Position numbers and translations under genes: made by a program
Origin: JAEUIE01 sp046350055
Lineage (GTDB): Bacteria > Planctomycetota > Planctomycetia > Gemmatales > HRBIN36
NCBI GenBank assembly: GCA_046350055.1
Contig: JAXMBC010000001.1
Span: 434,001-498,000 of the forward strand
Reading direction: 5' to 3'
DNA: 64,000 nt
Shown here: positions 1 through 8,288 of the stretch, in pieces
Layout: each line of letters begins with the position of its first letter
Position numbering within the stretch: the first letter of the stretch is position 1
The notes under the pieces: model-generated
Told to the model about the DNA's origin: nothing
The model's input: only the letters and a program-made list of their open reading frames with translations
Databases searched by the model: none

Positions 1-1484
1 CTGCTGCAGACCAGAAGTTTCAGTCACTAACCCTGAACCAGAAAGTCTACTACCATCGCCTGGGTACGCTGCAAAGTGACGATGTTCTCGTCTACGAGCG
101 GCCTGATCAACCCAAGTGGAGCTTTGCCGCCCTAGTGAGCGAAGACGGCAAATACCTCGTCATCAGCACCCGAATCGGTACCTCGCCTCTCCACAAGGTG
201 GTCTACAAGGACCTTGACGAACCCTATGGGACCTTCCGCGACCTGGTGGGTAACTTTGATTTCGAGTACAGCTTTGTCGATAACGATGGCCCCGTCTTCT
301 TCTTCAAGACCAATAACGGCGCCACCCGTGGCAAACTGGTCGCCATCGATACCCGGAACCCCGACCCGAAGAACTGGAAGACGATCATCCCCGAAGTGCC
401 CGAAACCCTGCAGGCTGTGGGCAACACCGGCAACCTCTTTGTCGCCAACTACCTGAAGAACGCCCAGTCACAGATCAAGATCTTCACCACGGCGGGCAAG
501 CTGCTGCGTGAAGTGCAACTGCCCGGCGTAGGCACTGTCGCAGGCTTCGGCGGCAAGAAGACCGACATGGATACCTTCTATACCTACACCAGCTTTACCA
601 CGCCGCCGACGGTCTACCACTACGACCTTCTCACAGGTGAGAGCAAGCTCTACAGCAAGCCGACGGTGAAGTTCAACTCAGATGATTACGAAGTGAAGCA
701 GGTTTTCATCCCCAGCAAGGATGGCACCAAGATTCCGCTCTTCATCGCCCACAAGAAGGGCATCAAGATCGATGGGACCAACCCTACCCTGCTCTATGGC
801 TACGGCGGTTTCAATATCTCGATGGTGCCCAGCTTCAGCGTCTCCCGCCTGCAATGGATGGAGATGGGTGGCGTCTTTGCCATGGCCTGCATGCGTGGAG
901 GTGGCGAGTATGGTGAGGAATGGCACGCTGCCGGCACCAAGCTCAAGAAGCAGAACGTCTTTGACGACTTCATTGCTGCGGCAGAGTGGCTCATTGCCAA
1001 CAAGTACACCAATCCCAAGAAGCTCGGCATCCAGGGAGGCTCCAATGGCGGCCTGCTCGTGGGTGCGGTGATGACTCAGCGGCCTGAGTTGTTCGGTGCC
1101 TGCCTGCCCGCGGTGGGTGTGATGGACATGCTGCGGTTCCAGAAGTTTACCGCCGGCCGGTTCTGGACCGATGACTACGGCTCGTCAGATAATCCCGAAG
1201 AGTTCAAGGCACTCTACAAGTATTCCCCTTACCACAACCTGAAGCCGGGAGTCAGCTACCCACCTACCCTGGTGACTACCGCAGATACCGATGACCGTGT
1301 GGTCCCGGGGCATAGCTTCAAGTTCACCGCCCAGCTTCAGCATTGCCATAGTGGATCGAACCCGGTGCTGGCCCGCATTGAAACCCGCGCAGGCCACGGT
1401 GCAGGGAAACCCACGGCGAAGATCATCGAGGAAACCGCTGACCAGTGGGCATTCCTGGTGAAGCACCTGGGGGTGAAGAAGTAG
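1..1484 (+). CDS. Prolyl oligopeptidase family serine peptidase (5' end outside window)
   Basis: S9A-type peptidase that would cut after proline in short peptides. The frame is open from base 3, so the visible 493 codons lack the true start; GTG at 135 is internal. The part seen holds the end of the beta-propeller (to about base 660) and the whole alpha/beta-hydrolase domain. The catalytic serine lies in GGSNGG near base 1041, the aspartate in DTDDRVVPGHS near 1290 and the histidine in RAGHGAGK near 1390. All three triad residues are present. Any signal peptide would be upstream of the window. An imperfect hairpin follows the stop. The family call is secure; substrate and location are not visible. 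Confidence 0.93.
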   Translation, partial: AADQKFQSLTLNQKVYYHRLGTLQSDDVLVYERPDQPKWSFAALVSEDGKYLVISTRIGTSPLHKVVYKDLDEPYGTFRDLVGNFDFEYSFVDNDGPVFFFKTNNGATRGKLVAIDTRNPDPKNWKTIIPEVPETLQAVGNTGNLFVANYLKNAQSQIKIFTTAGKLLREVQLPGVGTVAGFGGKKTDMDTFYTYTSFTTPPTVYHYDLLTGESKLYSKPTVKFNSDDYEVKQVFIPSKDGTKIPLFIAHKKGIKIDGTNPTLLYGYGGFNISMVPSFSVSRLQWMEMGGVFAMACMRGGGEYGEEWHAAGTKLKKQNVFDDFIAAAEWLIANKYTNPKKLGIQGGSNGGLLVGAVMTQRPELFGACLPAVGVMDMLRFQKFTAGRFWTDDYGSSDNPEEFKALYKYSPYHNLKPGVSYPPTLVTTADTDDRVVPGHSFKFTAQLQHCHSGSNPVLARIETRAGHGAGKPTAKIIEETADQWAFLVKHLGVKK

Positions 1485-1518
1485 GGTCTTTCTGACTCCG
1501 TCATGCAATCGTCTGCTG

Positions 1519-1545
1519 AGCCCCTGGTTTGAATTGCCAGGGGCT
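1519..1545. repeat. GC-rich hairpin, intergenic palindrome
   Basis: AGCCCCTGG and CCAGGGGCT form a 9-bp perfect stem around an 8-9 nt loop. The same design (GCCCC-GG, TTGAA, GCC-GGGGCTAA) recurs at 6887-6911, so this is a member of a dispersed palindrome family. It may also end transcription of the peptidase gene, but no T-run follows. Confidence 0.6.
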
Positions 1546-1573
1546 AACTACTTACCACCTATCGCCTTCGTGA

Positions 1574-2359
1574 ATGCAATCGGCATCTGGTAGCCCGATG
1601 TCACCCCGTCCTCCAGACTGGCAACTTCCACCGGGTGTTACACCGGGCTTGTGGGAGTACCTCCACGATCCGCAACTGGCGGAACAGTATCTTGACAAAG
1701 TCAGCGGTTCACCGTTCGCCCGGGCTGATCAGCAGTTTGTCAGTGAGTGTTTGCCGCAGCCTTGTTCGGTCATCGACCTGGGTTGTGGGCCGGGACGGAA
1801 TCTGTTGCCGCTGGCTCAGCGGGGGTTCACGTGCACCGGCGTCGATCTCTCACCCCACATGCTCCAGGAAGCCAGGCAGTTACTGGAGAAGAACCAGTGT
1901 CAGGCGACGTGGATCGAGGCGAACCTGGGAACGCCTCTGCCGTTAGATTCTGCTTCCTTCGATGCTGCCCTGTGTCTCTTCAGCACACTGGGCATGTTGC
2001 AGCCTGCCACGGTGCGGGCGTCGCTGTTACAGGAAGTCAAACGCATCCTGAAGCCGGGCGGGGTGTTCGTGGTGCATGTCCATAATCGCTGGGCCATACA
2101 AGGCTGGTCAACTCTGTGGAGCAACAAGGATGTGGTCACGATGCCCGTACACCAGGGGATCAGCAACCTGCAGATGAAGCTCTACACCGAAAGGGAGTTG
2201 CGGCGGGACATGGCAGCGGCTGGCTTCCGAGTCGAGCGGTGGAAGTACCTGTCTGCCGATCATCCGGATGGTTCCTATCAGGGATCGGCCTGGCTGGCAC
2301 CCTGGCAAGCAGCAGGGTTTCTGGTGATGGCCAGGGTCCAGGAAGTAGCTAACCGTTGA
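1574..2359 (+). CDS. Class I SAM-dependent methyltransferase
   Basis: 261 residues with the Rossmann-fold methyltransferase core. Motif I is VIDLGCGPGRNLLPLAQRG (about residues 64-82), followed by the acidic loop GVDLSPHM and motif IV-like FDAALCLFSTLGML. Motif VI region KRILKPGGVFVVHVHN is also present. This matches the Methyltransf_11/25 type acting on small molecules, but the acceptor cannot be told. The start is uncertain: ATG 1574 has no clear ribosome site, and ATG 1598 would remove 8 residues. Confidence 0.85.
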   Translation: MQSASGSPMSPRPPDWQLPPGVTPGLWEYLHDPQLAEQYLDKVSGSPFARADQQFVSECLPQPCSVIDLGCGPGRNLLPLAQRGFTCTGVDLSPHMLQEARQLLEKNQCQATWIEANLGTPLPLDSASFDAALCLFSTLGMLQPATVRASLLQEVKRILKPGGVFVVHVHNRWAIQGWSTLWSNKDVVTMPVHQGISNLQMKLYTERELRRDMAAAGFRVERWKYLSADHPDGSYQGSAWLAPWQAAGFLVMARVQEVANR

Positions 2360-2373
2360 TCGACAATCTGTGC

Positions 2374-2379
2374 TATAAT
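2374..2379 (+). promoter_or_regulatory. Candidate -10 box for the PIN toxin module
   Basis: TATAAT lies 33 bp before the ATG of the 74-residue gene. No good -35 sits 16-18 bp upstream (the nearest TTGATC is only 12 bp away), so the box is suggestive only. Confidence 0.35.
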
Positions 2380-2411
2380 GAAGCTCGGTCGGGTTAAGTA
2401 AGAGTCTATCC

Positions 2412-2636
2412 ATGATCCAACGAATCAATACCAAGGGTCTTGCCCCTGCTGATATTCGCCAACTGCAATCCCTGGCCACACAACTTCGAACGCAGGCTAA
2501 ACGGAAACGTGCGAAACAGCAAGCTAGCGATACTCAATTTGAAAAGGCAATGGATCTGTTGTGCAAAGGCTTGCCCAAGCTGCCATCGCTTCCAGCAGAT
2601 TTCTCGCGAGCAGATCTTTATCAAGACCATGATTAA
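2412..2636 (+). CDS. Small antitoxin-like protein
   Basis: 74 residues, basic in the middle (RTQAKRKRAKQQ) with an acidic tail (ADLYQDHD). I recognise no named family. It overlaps the next gene, which encodes a PIN-domain protein, by one base (TAATG). This size, order and coupling are those of type II toxin-antitoxin operons, so the antitoxin role is inferred from context rather than from homology. Confidence 0.6.
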   Translation: MIQRINTKGLAPADIRQLQSLATQLRTQAKRKRAKQQASDTQFEKAMDLLCKGLPKLPSLPADFSRADLYQDHD

Positions 2637-3088
2637 TGCAAATCGCAGTTGATACCAAAATCCTGCTCAGGCTGTTAAACCGCTCGGATGTCAAGCATGC
2701 CGAGGTGAGAGTTGCTGTCAGGCAACTCAGAAGACAACACCAATTGTGTTTCTTTCCACAGAATGCCGGTGAGTTCTGGAACGCCTGCACTCGACCTGTA
2801 ACTTCGAGAGGTGGTTTTGGATTAACCATACCAAAGACTGCAAAACGACTTGCGGTTCTGGAGAAGCACTTCCAGGTTTTGATAGACCCACCGGGCATGT
2901 ACAACCGCTGGAAACAGTTGATTCAAGCCTGCTCGGTCAGAGGGGTTCAAGTTCATGATGCACGAATTGCTGCTTCCATGCTCGAACATGGAATAAGCTG
3001 CATCCTTACTTACAACACTGCTGACTTCGCAAGATATTCAGGTATTACAGCCATTGCACCACCTTCTGTCACAGCACAAGTACCATAA
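2636..3088 (+). CDS. PIN-domain ribonuclease, VapC-like toxin
   Basis: 150 residues with the PIN fold. It opens with MQIAVDTKILLRLL, where D6 is the first metal ligand; the residue after it is usually followed by Asn or Ser and here is Thr-Lys. NAGEFWN supplies the glutamate, VHDARIAASM the third acid, and LTYNTADFARY the last aspartate with the typical TxNxxDF motif. VapC enzymes cut structured RNAs such as initiator tRNA or the 23S sarcin-ricin loop. Translation is coupled to the small upstream gene through TAATG. All four acidic residues are kept, so the enzyme is probably active. Confidence 0.82.
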   Translation: MQIAVDTKILLRLLNRSDVKHAEVRVAVRQLRRQHQLCFFPQNAGEFWNACTRPVTSRGGFGLTIPKTAKRLAVLEKHFQVLIDPPGMYNRWKQLIQACSVRGVQVHDARIAASMLEHGISCILTYNTADFARYSGITAIAPPSVTAQVP

Positions 3089-3101
3089 CAAATACTGGCC
3101 C

Positions 3102-3770
3102 ATGGCATCGCTAGTCCCACTGTATCTTCTTCCCGGTCTTGGAGCAGACGCTCGCATGTTTCGCGAGCAGCAGAAGGCGTTTCCGCAACTTGTCGTGCCA
3201 CCGTGGATTCCACCCTTACCCAACGAGACGCTGGGGCAATATAGCCGAAGGATGATGGAAGCGATCAATCCGCGGGGACCGTTTTATCTCGGTGGAGCCT
3301 CGTTTGGCGGCATGATCGCCTGTGAGATGGCCCAGGTTCGTCCGCCCCTGGGGCTCTTCCTGCTCTCCAGCGGCAGGTCCACCCGGTACATGAAACGCTG
3401 GGTGAGGCAGGCATCCTCCATCGCACCTCTAGCGAAGATTCTTCCCTGGAACACCGCAGCACTGCTGGCGGAACTGGGACTGGCTCTTCCGGGGAAGATG
3501 GTACCCTTTCGACTACGGGTATTGCTCAAGCATCTGCACCTCGATCAGGTGGAGTTCATGCGCTGGGGTTTGCCAGCTGTGTTGCAATGGAAGGCGAGCG
3601 AATGGACGGGGGACTTTCCGATTCATCAGCTGCATGGTGAGCGGGATCCGTTTCTCCTGCCACTCCTGCCACACGCCCAGGTGGTACCCGGCGGAGGACA
3701 TTTGCTGACGAAGACGCATCCGGAAGTGGTGAATCAGTTTCTGAAAGAGCGTATGGTAGAAGCAGGATGA
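3102..3770 (+). CDS. Alpha/beta-fold hydrolase
   Basis: 222 residues from ATG 3102; an in-frame TTG at 3054 would overlap the toxin gene and add residues unlike the fold. The sequence begins directly with the first strand (LVPLYLLPGLGADARMF). The nucleophile is in GGASFGGMIACEMAQ, the acid in HGERDPFLLPL, and the histidine in GGGHLLTKTHP. It is shorter than most lipases and has a reduced lid. Substrate unknown. It follows the toxin gene by 13 bp and might be co-transcribed. Confidence 0.8.
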   Translation: MASLVPLYLLPGLGADARMFREQQKAFPQLVVPPWIPPLPNETLGQYSRRMMEAINPRGPFYLGGASFGGMIACEMAQVRPPLGLFLLSSGRSTRYMKRWVRQASSIAPLAKILPWNTAALLAELGLALPGKMVPFRLRVLLKHLHLDQVEFMRWGLPAVLQWKASEWTGDFPIHQLHGERDPFLLPLLPHAQVVPGGGHLLTKTHPEVVNQFLKERMVEAG

Positions 3771-3786
3771 GCTTCGCCGCATAGAA

Positions 3787-3842
3787 ATCCCCCTCACCCC
3801 CAATACCAATCCCCCCCTCTCCCTGGTGGGTAGAGGGGGGGA
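3787..3842. repeat. C-rich/G-rich palindromic intergenic repeat
   Basis: CCCCCTCACCCCC followed by CCCCCCTCTCCC, a short loop and TAGAGGGGGGG. It belongs to the same dispersed REP-like family as the copies at 8161, 8863 and 29093. It sits between the hydrolase and the aminotransferase genes. Confidence 0.7.
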
Positions 3843-3883
3843 AAAGTGATTTTTTACGTCGTTACCCGCATCTCATCCCGCAC

Positions 3884-3912
3884 TTGACAGAATTTCCTCC
3901 TCGCCGTATCGT
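3884..3912 (+). promoter_or_regulatory. Candidate sigma-70-type promoter of the DegT gene
   Basis: TTGACA at 3884-3889, a 17-bp spacer and TATCGT at 3907-3912, about 54 bp upstream of the ATG at 3966. The ribosome site GGAAGGGAG is correctly placed. Confidence 0.55.
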
Positions 3913-3965
3913 GCGGCACGCTGAGGGACAGGGATCGTCCCTCCACGCACGGAAGGGAGTCCGAC

Positions 3966-5141
3966 ATGAGCACGCTGAAGTTCCCGACACCCGTCGTCCC
4001 GGTGCCGTTGTTTGATGCGAAAACCCAATTCAAGGGCCTCAAAGTCCAGCTCGAAGAAGCATGCCGACGTGTGCTCGAATCGGGCTGCGCTATCGGTGGC
4101 AAGGAAGTGGAAGGGCTGGAAGCCGAGTTTGCAAGCTACTGCGGAGCAGCCTGCGCCGTAGCGTGTGCCTCGGGTACGGATGCCATCTCGCTGGCACTCA
4201 AGTGCCTGGATGTCGGCCCTGGTGATGAAGTGATCACCACGCCGTTTACCTTCTTTGCGACTGCCAGTTGCGTGGCTCGCCTTGGTGCGACGCCGGTGTT
4301 CGTCGATATTGATCCCAAGACGTTCAACATCGATCCGAACCAGATCGAAAGCAAGATCACGCCCCGCACCAAGGCCATCATGCCGGTGCACCTCTACGGC
4401 CAGTGTGCCGACATGGAACCTATCTGGCAGATAGCGGAACGGCACAATGTTGCTGTTATCGAAGATGCTGCCCAGTCGACCGGAGCGGATTACCACGGCA
4501 ACCGCTGTGGGACGCTGGGAGCCATGGCCTGCTTCAGCTTCTACCCGACCAAGAATCTGGGGACCTACGGTGATGGCGGCATGATTGTCACCAACGACCA
4601 GGCGTGGGCGAAGAAGCTGCTGGGCCTGCGGAACCATGGCATGTATCAGCGGTACTACCACGAGGAGATGGGCTGGAACAGCCGTCTCGATGCGATTCAG
4701 GCAGCCATGCTGCGGGTGAAGCTGCCTCATGTGGACAAGTGGAATGATGCCCGCCGGGCGATTGCCGGGCGATATGATACGATGCTGGCCGAGCATCATC
4801 TGACCGATTTTCTGACTCGCCCCACCGTCTACAGCTATGGCAAGCACTGCTTCAACCAGTACGTTGTCCGCGTGGCTGAGGGTCAGCGTGATGTGCTCCG
4901 CAAGTACCTGGCTGACGACAGCGTCGGCACCGAGATCTATTATCCACTGCCCCTGCACTTGCAGAAGGTCTTTGCCTACCTGGGCTACAGCGCCGGCGAC
5001 TTCCCGGTCACGGAACAGGCCTGCAAGGAAGTGCTGGCCTTGCCGATGTTCCCGGAACTGACGCTCGATCAGCAGCGCCGCGTGGTCAGCAGCCTGCAGG
5101 GCTTCCTGGTCAAACAGCGAGGTCTGCGTCAGGCCGCGTAG
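3966..5141 (+). CDS. DegT/DnrJ/EryC1/StrS family aminotransferase
   Basis: 391-residue PLP enzyme of the type that aminates keto-sugar nucleotides for surface polysaccharide or glycan synthesis. The Schiff-base lysine is about residue 196 in FSFYPTKNLGTYGDGGM. Other marks are GSGTDAISLAL-like ASGTDAISLALK, TTPFTFFATAS and EDAAQSTGADYHG. Length is normal for the family. Start ATG 3966 has a strong ribosome site 7 bp upstream. No nucleotide-sugar genes adjoin it, so the substrate is unknown. A long antisense frame on the other strand is a shadow of this GC-rich gene. Confidence 0.93.
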   Translation: MSTLKFPTPVVPVPLFDAKTQFKGLKVQLEEACRRVLESGCAIGGKEVEGLEAEFASYCGAACAVACASGTDAISLALKCLDVGPGDEVITTPFTFFATASCVARLGATPVFVDIDPKTFNIDPNQIESKITPRTKAIMPVHLYGQCADMEPIWQIAERHNVAVIEDAAQSTGADYHGNRCGTLGAMACFSFYPTKNLGTYGDGGMIVTNDQAWAKKLLGLRNHGMYQRYYHEEMGWNSRLDAIQAAMLRVKLPHVDKWNDARRAIAGRYDTMLAEHHLTDFLTRPTVYSYGKHCFNQYVVRVAEGQRDVLRKYLADDSVGTEIYYPLPLHLQKVFAYLGYSAGDFPVTEQACKEVLALPMFPELTLDQQRRVVSSLQGFLVKQRGLRQAA

Positions 5142-5185
5142 TGCTGGAGACCCGCCTTCCGGCGGCATCGACGATTCGAAACTAC

Positions 5186-5220
5186 TACAACCACCGCCAT
5201 GCGGTGGTTGTACTTCTTTA
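5186..5220. terminator. Intrinsic terminator between convergent genes
   Basis: A 12-bp perfect stem (TACAACCACCGC / GCGGTGGTTGTA) with loop CAT at 5186-5212 is followed by ACTTCTTTA. It lies between the DegT gene (+) and the 5218-6753 gene (-), and could serve the plus strand best. Confidence 0.8.
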
Positions 5221-6753
5221 GAACTCCACCTTGTACCTGATCGTCAGTTGCTTGCGCAGGTTGGCTGATTCATCGCTGAATTGCCGCCAGAGTTCCAGCC
5301 GTTTCTTCAGAGCATCGGTAATGATGATGTTCTGCTTGCGCTGGATATCTGCGTCATTGGTCCGCACATTCACCGTGGGTGGTGTCATGAGCGGGTAGTA
5401 GTACAGGCCCTGTGGGGCTGTCGGGTCACCAGGATTCCTGGGATTCCAGGGGCCCAGGATGTAGCCATACTGATAGCCCGGGATGACGGTGACATCCTTG
5501 CGTCGGCCACCTTCCACCGCATTGGTTTCCAGCACCGCTGTCCGCAGTGCATCGCTGATGGCCCGGAGCCTGGAACTGGTGAACGTGGAGAACTTGACCA
5601 GGCTCTCGTCGATATTGCCGACGGGCAACTGGTCGATGCGAGATGCTGCTTTCTCGTAACCCTGGGCAGCCAGTACCATGTCATTCTTTTCATCAGCTTT
5701 GAGATGAGCATCGTTGGCGAGATCACGGATGTTCTTGAAGTACTTCTGGTTCGAATGCACCACATTGTCAGCCGGTACACCCTTGAACGCGACATCGCGA
5801 GGTGCCAGCACCGGGCCACTCACCGGAGGCATCAGTTGCAACAGCTTGCGCAGTCCGGAAATGGTCAGCTTGCTGGAGATCAGGAATCGCTTATCTTCAG
5901 CTACCGCACCATTGGCGGGGAATTCCTCCAGGTCAGCCCCCATGACATTGAGCGTATGGAGCACGAGCATGGGCAGGACGCTGGACACGCCTTGAATGTT
6001 CTCGCTGAAGTCGGCAGCGAAAGTAGCCTGGATACCCTGATCGAAGCGTACCCCGATGCGCACGCCGCGGGAACTGGTCAGTACCTTGACGAGGGCATCG
6101 ATATTCACTGTCTTGCCCTTCAGGAGCGGAGTGCTCTGCAAAAACTTGCGTACCAGAGGCGGATCAACCGTATCATGCAGATCGATGGCAATCACGAGGT
6201 GGTAGCCATCGTTCATCGCTCCAGAGGCCTGTTCCAGGTAACTGGGAAGGACAGGCGTCTTATTATCCTGGGCAAAGCGTAGCCAGCGCGACGTATCCTG
6301 CCTATTGGCAGGACTGAGTACCGCGAGTTCGTTCTTGTTCATCGACACGATGTAGGAATTCTTCGGCGTCAGCAGGACACTGACGTTGCCCAGCATTTCC
6401 TCGGCAGCCTTCTCCTGTTTGGCTAACTCCGTCAAGGCAGCGAAGGGACCACCCTGCACGAGAAGCAGATCACGCTGGCTACGAAAGGTGCCCGGCTCGA
6501 GATTGCTTGCCTGAATAACCCGGATGGTATTCTTGAGAAAGGGCAGACTGGAGCCGAGCGTTTCCTGGGGTGGCAGGCGGTCCCATCCTTCACGCTGGGC
6601 GAAGGGGCTGGCCAGAATGCCCTGATAGTCGACAATCAGCAGGGCATTGGCCCAGTCAGGCACTTTGTGCAGTGCATCCGCAGGCAACTGGGCATGCAAG
6701 GTGGTGGTCAGGGTGACAAGCAGGATACCAGCAGCGGCATGGGACGAACGCAT
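5218..6753 (-). CDS. Secreted hypothetical protein (planctomycete type)
   Basis: 511 residues from ATG 6753, chosen because GGGAG lies 8 bp upstream; an ATG at 6780 would add 9 residues. The N-terminus MRSSHAAAGILLVTLTTTLHAQ is a signal peptide, so the protein is probably exported. The body (VPDWANALLIVDYQGILASP, later SVLLTPKNSYIVSMN) resembles other planctomycete secreted proteins of unknown function. The C-terminal third is charged and probably helical. No catalytic motif is seen. It converges on the DegT gene. Confidence 0.8.
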   Translation of the reverse strand: MRSSHAAAGILLVTLTTTLHAQLPADALHKVPDWANALLIVDYQGILASPFAQREGWDRLPPQETLGSSLPFLKNTIRVIQASNLEPGTFRSQRDLLLVQGGPFAALTELAKQEKAAEEMLGNVSVLLTPKNSYIVSMNKNELAVLSPANRQDTSRWLRFAQDNKTPVLPSYLEQASGAMNDGYHLVIAIDLHDTVDPPLVRKFLQSTPLLKGKTVNIDALVKVLTSSRGVRIGVRFDQGIQATFAADFSENIQGVSSVLPMLVLHTLNVMGADLEEFPANGAVAEDKRFLISSKLTISGLRKLLQLMPPVSGPVLAPRDVAFKGVPADNVVHSNQKYFKNIRDLANDAHLKADEKNDMVLAAQGYEKAASRIDQLPVGNIDESLVKFSTFTSSRLRAISDALRTAVLETNAVEGGRRKDVTVIPGYQYGYILGPWNPRNPGDPTAPQGLYYYPLMTPPTVNVRTNDADIQRKQNIIITDALKKRLELWRQFSDESANLRKQLTIRYKVEF

Positions 6754-6886
6754 ACGTGAACTCCCAAGAGACTGAGTCATTCTACTCAGTCCAAACGAGG
6801 CGATGTGATAACACTAGACGCCGGGGCTGTCTGGAACTTGCGCCATCTTATTGGTAGCAAGTGCTGACAAACATTTGCGTGGTCCC

Positions 6887-6911
6887 GCCCCCGGCTTGAA
6901 GAGCCGGGGGC
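6887..6911. repeat. GC-rich hairpin downstream of the ATPase gene
   Basis: GCCCCCGGCT and AGCCGGGGGC form a 10-bp perfect stem with a 5-nt loop, 22 bp past the stop of the minus-strand ATPase gene. There is no T-run. It is the same palindrome family as 1519-1545. Confidence 0.65.
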
Positions 6912-6932
6912 TAAATACTCATGTCTACATTC

Positions 6933-8048
6933 TCAGGTTGCTGCGCGCTGGATGTTGTTGTGGTTCATGGCGTTACGTCGATTCTCCGCAAGGTTGATAT
7001 CGAGCGGGGACATCTGGATCTCGGCGAGGTTGGTGTAAGGCTTCACCAGTTTGGGCATCGGAAAGGTGGAGATCACCTTAGCCTTGCTCGGTTGCTGGGG
7101 GCCGTTGTTTTCGTCGTAGCCTGGTGGCGTGAGCAGGCACTGGTTGTTGTCGGTGTCGAGACGCAGGCCGAAGTTGCCTCGGGTCAGCATCTTGTGGAAG
7201 ACCCTGCCGGGAATGCCGTGGGTGGTCATGAGCTCTTTCACCTCCTTGATTGACATAGGGCTGTCAGCCATGTAGCGGGAGGCAAGGCTCATGGCTGCCT
7301 TTTCCATCTTTTCAGTAAGCGGGTTGGTCTGCCAGGTACGGACTTTGTTGGCGGGTGGCACGTGCTGGCTGTGGTGAGCGAGCCGCAGACCGACCTTGGA
7401 CTCGGCATCGATGGTCATGTGGAACTGGGTGCCAGTCGGGCCGAACTGGTAGCGTGCGATAGTGATGATGCGTTTGGCGGGGTCGGTGGGGTGCCAGTGC
7501 ATCGTCATGCCGAAGCGGGCGATACGCTGCGCGGTGCGGGAGACGTTGCCGGAGAGTCGGCTGTCGTGCATGCCTTTGTGACGGAGAATCACGATGGTAC
7601 AGCGGTACTCAATCGCATAGCTTTTGAGTTGCCGCCAGAGTTTGCAGGCTTCATAGGGGCTCAGATCGGGGCCAGCACTGAGGATGTCGTCGAAGCCATC
7701 GAGGAAGAGGATGGTGGGTTTGTGTTCGTCAAGGAAGTTGCGGACGCAGAGGACCATCGGTTCGAGCATGCAGAAGGGCGTGTCGCCGGGTTCAACGACA
7801 TCTGGATCGAGGTGGTGAGAGTAGCAGTTATCAAAATTCGGCTCGTTGGCGGCGAGGAACTGGCCGGAGGCATCGCCCTGCTCGCTGGTGTAGAAGTAGA
7901 CGACCTTCTGGCCGTCGACCTTGGAGAAGCGGGCTGCGAGATGAGCGGCGAGGAGGGACTTGCCGACGCCGGAAAGGCCGTCGAGGAGGACGAGTTCGTT
8001 CTGAGGCAGGAGGCCGGGGATGTGCCAGTCGGTGGTGAGAAGGGGCAT
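6933..8048 (-). CDS. RecA-fold ATPase of the AAA_25/RepA-like type
   Basis: 371 residues. The N-terminus LLDGLSGVGKSLLAAHLA carries a Walker A motif (GLSGVGKS, about residues 24-31). Walker B is TILFLDGFDDILSAG (about residues 110-124), and a RecA-like QRIARFGMTM segment follows. The C-terminal 130 residues look like a winged-helix region (SIKEVKELMTTHGIPGRVFHKML). Such proteins occur in plasmid, phage and integrated-element replication modules and as solitary chromosomal genes. No primase, integrase or att site is seen nearby, so the role is open. It is divergent from the giant haem protein gene. Confidence 0.8.
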   Translation of the reverse strand: MPLLTTDWHIPGLLPQNELVLLDGLSGVGKSLLAAHLAARFSKVDGQKVVYFYTSEQGDASGQFLAANEPNFDNCYSHHLDPDVVEPGDTPFCMLEPMVLCVRNFLDEHKPTILFLDGFDDILSAGPDLSPYEACKLWRQLKSYAIEYRCTIVILRHKGMHDSRLSGNVSRTAQRIARFGMTMHWHPTDPAKRIITIARYQFGPTGTQFHMTIDAESKVGLRLAHHSQHVPPANKVRTWQTNPLTEKMEKAAMSLASRYMADSPMSIKEVKELMTTHGIPGRVFHKMLTRGNFGLRLDTDNNQCLLTPPGYDENNGPQQPSKAKVISTFPMPKLVKPYTNLAEIQMSPLDINLAENRRNAMNHNNIQRAAT

Positions 8049-8136
8049 GACTTGTCTCCATAGTGGTGGTAGTGTCTATCTAAACAGTAGCGTGAGCAGT
8101 AGCGAACTGACAAGTGTACAGTTAGGGAAATGTCAG

Positions 8137-8204
8137 AATGATGGGCGTTGCCGCGAGAGAGCCCCCTCACCCCCGGCCCCTCTCCCCAGTGGGGAGAGGG
8201 GAGA
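8137..8204. repeat. REP-like palindrome with upstream conserved arm
   Basis: CCCCTCTCCCC (8177-8187), loop AGT, GGGGAGAGGGG (8191-8201) is an 11-bp perfect stem, preceded by CCCCCTCACCCCC. The arm GATGGGC..GCCGCGAGAG just upstream is shared with the copies near 28195 and 29070, so the mobile unit is longer than the hairpin. Confidence 0.75.
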
Positions 8205-8288
8205 TGTACGTGCAGGAGTTGCTTGCTAAGGTGAGTTTCTCTGCTACAGTACAACCTCCTGCCGGTGTTTGTTTTCTGGATGTTGTCC

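Noticed and set aside
3873..5168. 431-codon open frame antisense to the DegT aminotransferase
   Set aside because: It follows from the GC-rich codon pattern of the plus-strand gene, whose motifs are complete; the antisense product has no start site or recognisable domain.
7362..8063. 233-codon plus-strand frame opposite the ATPase gene
   Set aside because: Shadow frame of the minus-strand gene with intact Walker motifs.
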